DNA of 7,942 nt, from positions 1 to 7,942 of the forward strand of contig CACZPG010000196.1 of assembly GCA_902782965.1 (NCBI GenBank), given 5' to 3'. Both the position numbers and the translations under genes were made by a program. The notes beneath the pieces were generated by a model. It saw only the letters and a program-made list of their open reading frames with translations. It did no database searches and was not told the DNA's origin. Each line of letters begins with the position of its first letter. Within the stretch, counting starts at the first letter, position 1. Source of the DNA: an uncultured Lachnospiraceae bacterium. GTDB lineage: Bacteria > Bacillota > Clostridia > Lachnospirales > Lachnospiraceae. This document shows, piece by piece, positions 1 through 6,925 of the stretch.

Positions 1-1523
1 CTCTTCTTCTCTACCTGAAGCTGTTTCTTACCTTCGTTATAGCTGAGAATTCTGTCGCCAAATACCCAATAACTCTCAGGAAGCTTATTTGAAAGCCTGG
101 ATTGGAAAGAGAGAAATGTAATCGGCAGTTTAACTGTCGCTTTATCATAAGTATATTCAAAGAATATCCTGTCCTTCGACTTAAGCCCGCTAACCGGAAC
201 AACAGCTTTGAAAGTATAGCCCTTCTTGGTGGTACGCCCAAAGTGTCTGATATTGAAATAAATAGCAGTTCTCTCAATAGGTTTCTTCTCTTTACCGTAG
301 CAGACCTTGAGACTCAGCTTATCAAAATCAGCATAGTATACATTTGCCAGCTCACCTTCCATAACGAGACAACCATTGTTATCCGAGTCGTTTTGGTTAA
401 CATAATCTATATAACTTATGTTAACTACAGCTTTGCTATAGCTCTCTATTATAGTTCCTTTGCATTCCGCCAGCCACTCATCTTTATTAGCACCACTCAC
501 TGCATGCCCACACAGGGACATATCATTATACTTCAGTCTGAGATACTTGATAGACATAAATCTCGGCACAGTACGCCTGTGAGTCCATTTATACTGGCTG
601 AGAATTTCGTCATCAATGTATTGAAATGAATCCTTCAGGGATGCATAGAAATCATCGATTTCCTGTCCCAGAAGAACATTCTTATTCCTATCATTTGCAT
701 TCTGACCGATTCTAAGCTGAATCAGTTCCAGGATACCTGCCTGGATTACAGGAGACACTCCGCCACTTAATATCGGAATAAATACATTTCTTACTTCGTC
801 CGTATAATATGCCTTATCATACATCGGACGATAGTTATAGAAATCACTCATCAGGTAATCTCTTACAAATATTTTCTCCTGAAGTATCTTGTAGCTTCCG
901 GTTCTGTCATACATTTCAATCAGAAATAATTCCTCACCATTAAAAGCATCTTCTCTGATTCTGAGATTACCAATGGCTGAACTTCTGATAACAAATCCAT
1001 CCAGTACAAGACTCAGATGGAAAGGATAGTTATTGACTTCATAAACCTTGTCAAACCCACTGAAATAAATCTGATTCAGTTTCTTTCCTTCCATTTCCTG
1101 GAATGGCCAGTAAGAAACCATATCTAAGTTCTTTGAAGTATTATCCTGTTCATCATCTTTGCTATTTCCGGATTCCAGAGAACTCACAGCCCCTTCATAA
1201 CTGCCCGAAGCAGGTCTGCTTCCAAGTCTGGAGAGATTAATGTACTCTGTCTCCACGTTATCAATAGCATTATTGTAGCAGGCTTTTCTGGTGGATCCTG
1301 AAACCTGCTTTATGGTCAGAGCACTTGAAAGCCCGGAACTTTCCGCAGCCTTCTTAAGCTTCTTAACTATGGTTTCTGATTCTTTATCACAAAGGGTATC
1401 ATAAACGACAAAAAGCGCGGATGCCGCTGCCGGAGAATTAATCTCCGATATCAGCACCCCCGCATTTTCCTTACTGCAGGTATCATTATCGATTACGATT
1501 ACTCTTGTCAGTTGCTTATCCAT
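1..1523 (-). CDS. Large glycosyltransferase-like protein, C-terminal part cut by window edge
   Basis: An open frame of 507 codons without a stop runs from an ATG at 1523-1521 off the left edge. AGAGG (1530-1534) lies 6 nt before the ATG, and the gap to the preceding gene is 28 bp. Residues 1-245 keep the layout of a family-2 glycosyltransferase: a first strand with VIVIDND (8-14), CYNNAIDNVETEYINL (82-97) where active enzymes have the ARN...GEYI block, and GFVIRSSAIGNLRIREDAFNGEE (start 176) matching the acceptor-side block. No DxD metal site is visible, and residues 101-131 are a Ser/Gly/Asp-rich insert. Residues about 320-507 form a beta-rich linker ending SRLSNKLPESY (475-485), a pattern I associate with proteins in which a degenerate GT2 region precedes a CDP-glycerol glycerophosphotransferase domain. 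That domain would lie outside the window, so it is a prediction. The position after a TarI-like cytidylyltransferase gene supports a polyol-phosphate polymer role. Codon pattern is continuous and there is no frameshift. Confidence is high for the gene, moderate for function. Confidence 0.7.
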   Translation of the reverse strand, partial: MDKQLTRVIVIDNDTCSKENAGVLISEINSPAAASALFVVYDTLCDKESETIVKKLKKAAESSGLSSALTIKQVSGSTRKACYNNAIDNVETEYINLSRLGSRPASGSYEGAVSSLESGNSKDDEQDNTSKNLDMVSYWPFQEMEGKKLNQIYFSGFDKVYEVNNYPFHLSLVLDGFVIRSSAIGNLRIREDAFNGEELFLIEMYDRTGSYKILQEKIFVRDYLMSDFYNYRPMYDKAYYTDEVRNVFIPILSGGVSPVIQAGILELIQLRIGQNANDRNKNVLLGQEIDDFYASLKDSFQYIDDEILSQYKWTHRRTVPRFMSIKYLRLKYNDMSLCGHAVSGANKDEWLAECKGTIIESYSKAVVNISYIDYVNQNDSDNNGCLVMEGELANVYYADFDKLSLKVCYGKEKKPIERTAIYFNIRHFGRTTKKGYTFKAVVPVSGLKSKDRIFFEYTYDKATVKLPITFLSFQSRLSNKLPESYWVFGDRILSYNEGKKQLQVEKK

Positions 1524-1551
1524 TTATTTCCTCTAAAACAATATAATTTCT

Positions 1552-2289
1552 TTACAGATCTATCTGCAGTTCTTCAGCAAATTTCTTGAATTCGCGGTAG
1601 AAATAATCGGCTCTGAGTCTCTCCAGATCTTCCGGAGTCGTAACCTTGATATTATTGCGTTCACCTATGAAAAGCCTTACCGCCTCTCCCAGCTCAATGA
1701 ATAGTTCACTGGAAGAAACCGGATTTGTTATCCCTCTCTTCTCTGCCTCATCATGAGCCCAGAGGATTCTCTCCATAGTGTATCCCTGCGGAGCCTGAGT
1801 AATGTACATGGAACTTCTCTTGTAGCTCTTTCGACATTCCTCACCATCATCACTGAAAAGCAGTGAATCTATACTCGGAGTTACCGGAACCGCCGTTCCA
1901 CACTCTCTTGTTATTCTGATACAGTTCGATATAAGTTCCTCTGAAAGCATCGGCCTTACACCATCACAGATGAGTATTATATCATCAGGATTCTTTGCCA
2001 CCTTAGCGGTCTCTACCACTCCATTATGAATGGAACCAAAACCGTTCTCACCTCCGGGAACCACACTCCTGACCTTCTTCACACCGAACTTCTCAATCAG
2101 GTCATTGAGATAATCTATCCAGTCCTCTTTACAGGCAATTACTATATCATCCACCTCGGGATGATCTGCGAAATGTTCCATTGTTCTGATGATTATCGGC
2201 TTTCCACCTACCACCAGAAACTGTTTGGGGATATCGCTTGATTTCATTCTTGTACCCACGCCACCGGCGAAGAGCATCGCTGTTACCAT
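1552..2289 (-). CDS. IspD/TarI-family cytidylyltransferase, probably making a CDP-polyol
   Basis: A 245-residue cytoplasmic nucleotidyltransferase of normal length for the IspD/TarI family, which joins CTP to a polyol phosphate and releases pyrophosphate. Visible motifs are the N-terminal CTP loop LFAGGVGTRM (6-15), PKQFL (21-25), GG with a following substrate loop (79-90), CDGVRP (108-113) whose Asp109 should bind metal, TQAPQGY (164-170) and NIKVTTPEDL (213-222) with the conserved Lys215. The family also includes IspD of the isoprenoid pathway. I prefer a TarI-like role (CDP-ribitol or a related CDP-polyol for teichoic-acid-type polymers) because it sits inside a polysaccharide operon, with no isoprenoid gene nearby, just before a possible polyol-phosphate transferase. 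A TarJ-type reductase is not seen in the window. AGAGGT (2297-2302) is 7 nt before the ATG. The His of the usual HDA(A/V)RP motif is Cys108, and the usual TDD-type motif near 189-195 reads NPVSSSE. Confidence 0.85.
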   Translation of the reverse strand: MVTAMLFAGGVGTRMKSSDIPKQFLVVGGKPIIIRTMEHFADHPEVDDIVIACKEDWIDYLNDLIEKFGVKKVRSVVPGGENGFGSIHNGVVETAKVAKNPDDIILICDGVRPMLSEELISNCIRITRECGTAVPVTPSIDSLLFSDDGEECRKSYKRSSMYITQAPQGYTMERILWAHDEAEKRGITNPVSSSELFIELGEAVRLFIGERNNIKVTTPEDLERLRADYFYREFKKFAEELQIDL

Positions 2290-2318
2290 TGTTTCTACCT
2301 CTATTTTTCTAATCTCTA

Positions 2319-3716
2319 TTATTTCTTCAGTTTCTCAGAGTTCATCATTCCACCGAATATGGTCATGAAGATGATCTTTATATCCAGCCACAGAGTCCAG
2401 TTCTCAATATACCAGATATCAAACTTAATTCGTTCAGAGATACTGGTATCACCTCTGAAACCATTTACCTGAGCCCAGCCAGTAATTCCGGGACGAACCT
2501 GCTGCCTTACCAGATATAGAGGAATCTCTTCCTTGAACTGATCTACGTAATAAGGAATCTCCGGACGCGGTCCTACCAGACTCATGTCCCCGATCAACAC
2601 GTTGAAGAACTGTGGCAGTTCATCCAGACTGAATTTTCTGATGAAGCTTCCGAACTTGGTCTTTCTCGGATCCTCATCCTTGCTCCAGGCTGTGTCCTGT
2701 TCAGTATTCTGCTTCATGCTTCGGAATTTCAGCATGGTAAATTCTTCCTTATTAAGTCCTATCCTCTTCTGTTTGAAGAGAATTCCTCCCGGACCTCCAC
2801 TGACCTTGACACCTATTGCTACCGCAATCATTATAGGAGAAGATATGATTATCAGTATCAGACTTGAAAGGATATCAAACAGTCTCTTAATAGTGGCATT
2901 AAATACATTATCCAGCGGAATGGATCTTACATTTATTATTCTGGAATCTCCGATTATATCAATAGTCGGATGAGTCGGCATATATTCATTGAAGTATGGA
3001 ATGATACACGGTTTGATACCGGATTTATCGCAGGCAGCCAGTATCTTCTTCATGAACTGAACCTCATGGATTTCAAGGGCAATCACAACCTCATCGATTC
3101 CGGTTCTGTCCAGGATCTTGTCTATCTCCTCATAGGTTCCCAGTCTCTTACCCAGACCTTCCTTATCAATTTTGCTGACGTAGCCATCCACTGTGTAACC
3201 AAGTTCCGGCTCCTTCTTCAATCCTTCCAGATATTGTCTTGCCAGTTCACCGTCACCTACAAGGACCACATGCTTCTGATTATAGCCCTTCTTTCTATAA
3301 TATCTCAGAGTATATCTGAGGACGATTCTTTTTCCTATAAGCAGTGCCGAGGAAAGGAGATAGAAAATTGTAATCGCGATACGGGAGAAGTCAACTATTC
3401 TGGTAAAATACAGAAATGCCATAAGGAGAAGTATTGCAAGAATACCTGTTCCCAGTATCTTCTCTATTTCCCTGTAAAGCCTTGAACGTCTGGTAACAGA
3501 ATAAATGTGAGCGAAATAGAAGAAAAGAATCTCAACTATGGCAAATAATACCGCTGCAAGGAAATAGCTTCTGTTCCAGGCTATACCCAGATTAGGCTTA
3601 GATCCATACATGATATAGAATCTGATATATGTGGATATCATGTATGCCACGAACAGAATCACTGCATCTGAAAGTGCGTTTATGAAGTTAAGTATACGCT
3701 GATTCTCTCTTATCAT
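2319..3716 (-). CDS. Polyprenyl-phosphate sugar phosphotransferase (polysaccharide initiating enzyme)
   Basis: A 465-residue membrane enzyme of the polyisoprenyl-phosphate hexose-1-phosphate transferase family (WbaP/CpsE type). It moves a sugar-1-phosphate from a nucleotide sugar to undecaprenyl phosphate at the inner face of the membrane, the first step of repeat-unit assembly. Four hydrophobic segments lie near 11-33, 51-72, 88-106 and 110-129. A Rossmann-like CoA-binding-type domain starts at VVLVGDGELARQYL (150-163). The catalytic domain (about 275-460) begins with KRLFDI and a membrane-dipping helix broken at Ser293-Pro294, then FKQKRIG (314-320), KFRSMK (330-335), the Asp365-Glu366 pair in SLDELPQ (363-369), VGPRPE (381-386) and RPGITGWAQVNG (408-419). 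All catalytic elements are present, so it should be active. The sugar cannot be read from sequence; glucose, galactose or an amino sugar are options. AGGT (3725-3728) lies 8 nt before the ATG, and the gap to the upstream gene is 20 bp. Confidence 0.93.
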   Translation of the reverse strand: MIRENQRILNFINALSDAVILFVAYMISTYIRFYIMYGSKPNLGIAWNRSYFLAAVLFAIVEILFFYFAHIYSVTRRSRLYREIEKILGTGILAILLLMAFLYFTRIVDFSRIAITIFYLLSSALLIGKRIVLRYTLRYYRKKGYNQKHVVLVGDGELARQYLEGLKKEPELGYTVDGYVSKIDKEGLGKRLGTYEEIDKILDRTGIDEVVIALEIHEVQFMKKILAACDKSGIKPCIIPYFNEYMPTHPTIDIIGDSRIINVRSIPLDNVFNATIKRLFDILSSLILIIISSPIMIAVAIGVKVSGGPGGILFKQKRIGLNKEEFTMLKFRSMKQNTEQDTAWSKDEDPRKTKFGSFIRKFSLDELPQFFNVLIGDMSLVGPRPEIPYYVDQFKEEIPLYLVRQQVRPGITGWAQVNGFRGDTSISERIKFDIWYIENWTLWLDIKIIFMTIFGGMMNSEKLKK

Positions 3717-3736
3717 AATAATCTACCTGGCATTTA

Positions 3737-6700
3737 TTACAGCTTAAGTTCTCCGGAAGTCTTATATCTCTTATTATCACATAGAACTATTATCTCATAG
3801 CTTCCGGGCTGAATAAGTGTTCTGTCGATTCGTGCTATAAAGCCGGAGAAATCGATAGCCGTTTCTCCCGGAAAGGCTTCAACAACATCATTTCTTCGCT
3901 TCCTTGTGGTGGTGAGAAGGTAGCCCTTTATATCCTTACTGCCAATGTCCACAGTATTTCCTGTTTCAGAAGACTTCCCATCTGAAACACCTGCTGAGTC
4001 CTTTCTCACTAGAAGCAGCTGGACAGTTTTATCAATGTTATAAATATCACCCGGTCTGAAAGCCCATCCTTCAATTATAACCTCGTGGTCAACCTGAACC
4101 AGATCTATCTCTCTGAGAAGATCACCGGAATTCCTGTTATTATTCAGCACATCGGAAAGACTCGTCCTTCCCTTGCCGCTTTCACTATAAAGAGGAGTAA
4201 CCTCATATATGTTAAATCTTTCAAAAGCGTATCCGCTGTCCTTTCCCGTCTGTGTAAGGAACGGATTATAGAAAGGATCCCAATCTTCGAAATCCGGATG
4301 AGCTGCATACAGCTTATCCTTCTCCTGGATCAGTCTGTTATATTTTTCACCCTCAGTATCAGCTCCCCTGGATACTGATTCATGATGGAAGAAGCTGACA
4401 TCATTTCTGACAATATTGAAATATCCTGCCTTATATAGTCTGAAGCATAAATCCAGATCATTATATGCTACCGGGAAATCTTCGTTAAAACCACCCACAG
4501 CCTCAAATTTATCACGGCTTACCATCAGACATGCCCCTGTTACAGCAAGCACATCCACATCAGCCACATTTCTCATATGATACAGATCCGCAGAATCATC
4601 CATTCCGGAGAAAATGTGGATAGGGTCTCTCTTTCTGTTAATGATTCCGTCATGCTGAATCAGATTTGTACCCGGATAGAGAAGTTTCGCGCCAACTGCG
4701 CCGGTCCATTTACGGGCAGCCTGACCTGTCATCCAGCTGAGCCAGCCACTGTCAGTAACTTCTATATCATCATTCAGGAATAGAATATATTTACCTTTGC
4801 CTGCTCTTGCACCGACATTACACATATGAGAGAAATTAAAATCCATCTTCTCAAAAATGTAGGTTACATTTCTTTCCTTAAGCTCTTTCTCAAGAACGGA
4901 CTTGTTCTCTGTGGTACTTCCGTTATCAACAACTATTATTTCAGCTTCTATAGCAGAATTATCCTTATCCGCAGATATTGAATTATTTATCTTGTCTATG
5001 CATTTCATCAGCATTTCCGGATTATCCTTAGATGGGATAACTATGCTGACACTGTCTCCCGGATCATTCTTATAATAAATCCTGAGACAACTGTCTCCTC
5101 TGAAGAGATCTATATTCTCCTCAATATATGCGCTGATCCCCATATTTTCGAAGCTTTTCTCAAGAAGATGTCTTCTCTTCTTCAGCTCAGCCGCAATTAT
5201 TTCCTCAGATTTCTGCTTTCCTGCCATCGAGGATTTGAGCACCCTGGAAATGTGTTCGATCCGGCCATCTATTTCTATCAGTTTAAGAACCGCTGCATAT
5301 ATCCACTGATTTCCGGACTTTCTGACAGACGGTTTAACCGTTTCCTTAAAGGCCTTCTTACTGAATACTGCCATATCACCTGTATAGCCCGTAGAATAGA
5401 AATGATCCACTGACCAGTCAGGTTTCATGAAAGCAAGTTCCCGAAGCTTACCTTCTGAGATAATATCCTCATCAGCGTATATGAAATCAACACCTTCAGC
5501 TTCATTAATTCTCTTTACTATCTCGGAGAGAGCATACTTTGAAAGCCTGTCTCCACTCCTGATAAACAGAACGTAATCGCCCTTAACCGAATCCAGACCT
5601 GTTATTTCATAATTCTTATATATACTTTGATTAATACTCTGAACACTTATTTCACTGAGGTCTTCAAGAGAAATGTCAGAATCAGCCAGATATTCATCAG
5701 AATAAACCACTATGGAAATGTAAGGATTGTATGCAAAACTGCTCTCGTGGCAGTATTCTTCCTCACATCTCTTAATCCAGGTATCATAATTACCCTCTGT
5801 CTCTTCAGACAGTTCATTCATTCTCTTATCGAGATATTTAACTGTCTCTGAAGATGTCAGTATTTTCTTATTAAGCACATTTTTGATACGGGATCTTCCA
5901 AGAAGAAATGTCTTCTCTGCCCCTTTCTTAAGATGCTGTGTTGTTTTTGAAAATGTATTTGTTTCAGCTTCTGATTTATCTTTATCGACTTTCTTTTCGG
6001 CTTTCTTATCGATTTTCTTATCGGACGCACTATCAGATTTTATATCAGATGTTTTTTCTTTCTCAGCTTTCGGCTTAACGATTTTCTTCTTCTCGGCAGG
6101 TATTCCTGCATCGGGTGTTTTTCTGTAGCTTTCATTTGAAGCCTTATATCTTTCCAGATACAGTCTTTCTCTTCCTTTACCGAATATATATTCCTGGAAG
6201 CTGTCCTCCATATCACTAAAAAGAGATAATTCAATACTTCCAAAACCAAACATCTGAAGGAAATCATCACAGTTGATCCTGTCTTCAAGCTTTGATTTAT
6301 TATCCTGATAGAAGAAATATACACTTCTGTATTTTAAATAACTAAGGGGAACCGGAAAATCAAACAGCCATTCATAATCCAGACAATACACCTCATTACC
6401 GGATCTGATAAAATTATCAAATATGGAATCCGGATTAGACACACGAAGAGCTTTAACATTTCTTCCTGTCTTATCCATAAGCTGTTTTATTGTTTCAAGA
6501 GCTGCCTTTGAGAAAACCTCCTTAAATCCCTCTGTCGGCAGAAATGAAGTCATGAATTCTTCATTTATATCAAAAATAATATCCATGGTTTCCTTTAGGA
6601 TATCTTTAACCGTACTCAGAGAACTATTGTCCAGATCGATCTGAGGAAGGATAGGTTCACCGTCAATATAAGGGAAAATTATATCATCACCTATTTTTTT

Positions 6701-6907
6701 ACCCTTCAAAAGGTGAATATTATTGTAATAATCCTTCAGGCAGTCATAGGCAGTCTGAATATTATCAATCTGCTGACAAGCCTCCTGTGTGATAGGATGC
6801 TTGACTACCTCCCTGCCGTTTTCTGACTCTCTTATAAATGTAGCCAGCTGAAAGGAAGGATTTCTGAGAGTATTAAATTTGGCATAAACTAATTTCTTCA
6901 TATTCAT
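3737..6907 (-). CDS. Kinase-like domain fused to two GT2 glycosyltransferase domains
   Basis: A 1056-residue cytoplasmic protein with no signal peptide or membrane segment. Domain order: residues 5-265, a domain with an aminoglycoside-phosphotransferase/protein-kinase-like residue set (Lys36 in EVVKHP, NPDSIFDN at 158-165, LDYEW at 176-180); 270-325, a Lys/Asp/Glu-rich repeat linker; about 394-560, a shortened GT2-like domain (VDFIYADEDI at 473-482, FMKPDWSVDHFYS at 493-505) that lacks the DxD site; about 617-850, a complete GT2 domain with SVSIVIPSKDNP (619-630), VVDNGSTT (659-666), LNDD (711-714), GACLMV (791-796), AYNDLDLC (814-821) and HHES (841-844); and 930-1056, a beta-rich domain containing EGWAFRPGD (946-954). 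The second GT2 should transfer a sugar (rhamnose or another hexose) onto a lipid-linked glycan. The stop TAA is followed at once by a second TAA. The methyltransferase gene ends 18 bp upstream. Met3 (6901) may be the true start: AAAGG at 6911-6915 is 9 nt from it but only 3 nt from Met1. Confidence 0.9.
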   Translation of the reverse strand: MNMKKLVYAKFNTLRNPSFQLATFIRESENGREVVKHPITQEACQQIDNIQTAYDCLKDYYNNIHLLKGKKIGDDIIFPYIDGEPILPQIDLDNSSLSTVKDILKETMDIIFDINEEFMTSFLPTEGFKEVFSKAALETIKQLMDKTGRNVKALRVSNPDSIFDNFIRSGNEVYCLDYEWLFDFPVPLSYLKYRSVYFFYQDNKSKLEDRINCDDFLQMFGFGSIELSLFSDMEDSFQEYIFGKGRERLYLERYKASNESYRKTPDAGIPAEKKKIVKPKAEKEKTSDIKSDSASDKKIDKKAEKKVDKDKSEAETNTFSKTTQHLKKGAEKTFLLGRSRIKNVLNKKILTSSETVKYLDKRMNELSEETEGNYDTWIKRCEEEYCHESSFAYNPYISIVVYSDEYLADSDISLEDLSEISVQSINQSIYKNYEITGLDSVKGDYVLFIRSGDRLSKYALSEIVKRINEAEGVDFIYADEDIISEGKLRELAFMKPDWSVDHFYSTGYTGDMAVFSKKAFKETVKPSVRKSGNQWIYAAVLKLIEIDGRIEHISRVLKSSMAGKQKSEEIIAAELKKRRHLLEKSFENMGISAYIEENIDLFRGDSCLRIYYKNDPGDSVSIVIPSKDNPEMLMKCIDKINNSISADKDNSAIEAEIIVVDNGSTTENKSVLEKELKERNVTYIFEKMDFNFSHMCNVGARAGKGKYILFLNDDIEVTDSGWLSWMTGQAARKWTGAVGAKLLYPGTNLIQHDGIINRKRDPIHIFSGMDDSADLYHMRNVADVDVLAVTGACLMVSRDKFEAVGGFNEDFPVAYNDLDLCFRLYKAGYFNIVRNDVSFFHHESVSRGADTEGEKYNRLIQEKDKLYAAHPDFEDWDPFYNPFLTQTGKDSGYAFERFNIYEVTPLYSESGKGRTSLSDVLNNNRNSGDLLREIDLVQVDHEVIIEGWAFRPGDIYNIDKTVQLLLVRKDSAGVSDGKSSETGNTVDIGSKDIKGYLLTTTRKRRNDVVEAFPGETAIDFSGFIARIDRTLIQPGSYEIIVLCDNKRYKTSGELKL
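5989..6024 (-). repeat. Three tandem 12-nt units coding for (D/E)KKx repeats
   Basis: Three consecutive 12-nt units (5989-6000, 6001-6012, 6013-6024) of the form (c/t)tttctt(a/t)tcg(a/g) encode repeated Asp/Glu-Lys-Lys-Ile/Ala/Val tetrapeptides in the linker between the kinase-like domain and the glycosyltransferase domains of the 1056-residue protein. The wider linker (about 5935-6100) is almost wholly Lys, Asp, Glu, Ser and Ala and is probably disordered or a charged helix. Confidence 0.7.
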
Positions 6908-6910
6908 AAA

Positions 6911-6915
6911 CCTTT
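6911..6915 (-). promoter_or_regulatory. Ribosome binding site AAAGG that questions the annotated start
   Basis: AAAGG on the minus strand is 3 nt from the first ATG (6907-6905), which is too close for efficient initiation, and 9 nt from the second in-frame ATG (6901-6899). The spacing favours Met3 as the start of the kinase-like/glycosyltransferase gene, shortening it by two residues. Confidence 0.5.
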
Positions 6916-6925
6916 GTATGGTTCT

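Noticed and set aside
102..629. Plus-strand open frame of 175 codons
   Set aside because: It lies wholly opposite the left-edge coding frame, which has a good ribosome site and protein-like sequence; this frame has no ribosome site or recognisable motif.
1552..2289. Assignment as the isoprenoid-pathway IspD
   Set aside because: Sequence alone cannot exclude it, but the polysaccharide operon context and lack of isoprenoid genes favour a CDP-polyol role, so it is recorded only as an alternative.
2970..3485. Plus-strand open frame of 171 codons
   Set aside because: It is antisense to the well-supported sugar phosphotransferase gene and its translation has no domain-like features.
6040..6324. 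Minus-strand open frame of 94 codons in another frame
   Set aside because: It overlaps the kinase-like/linker coding region in a shifted frame. The main frame is continuous across it, so there is no frameshift or nested gene to support.
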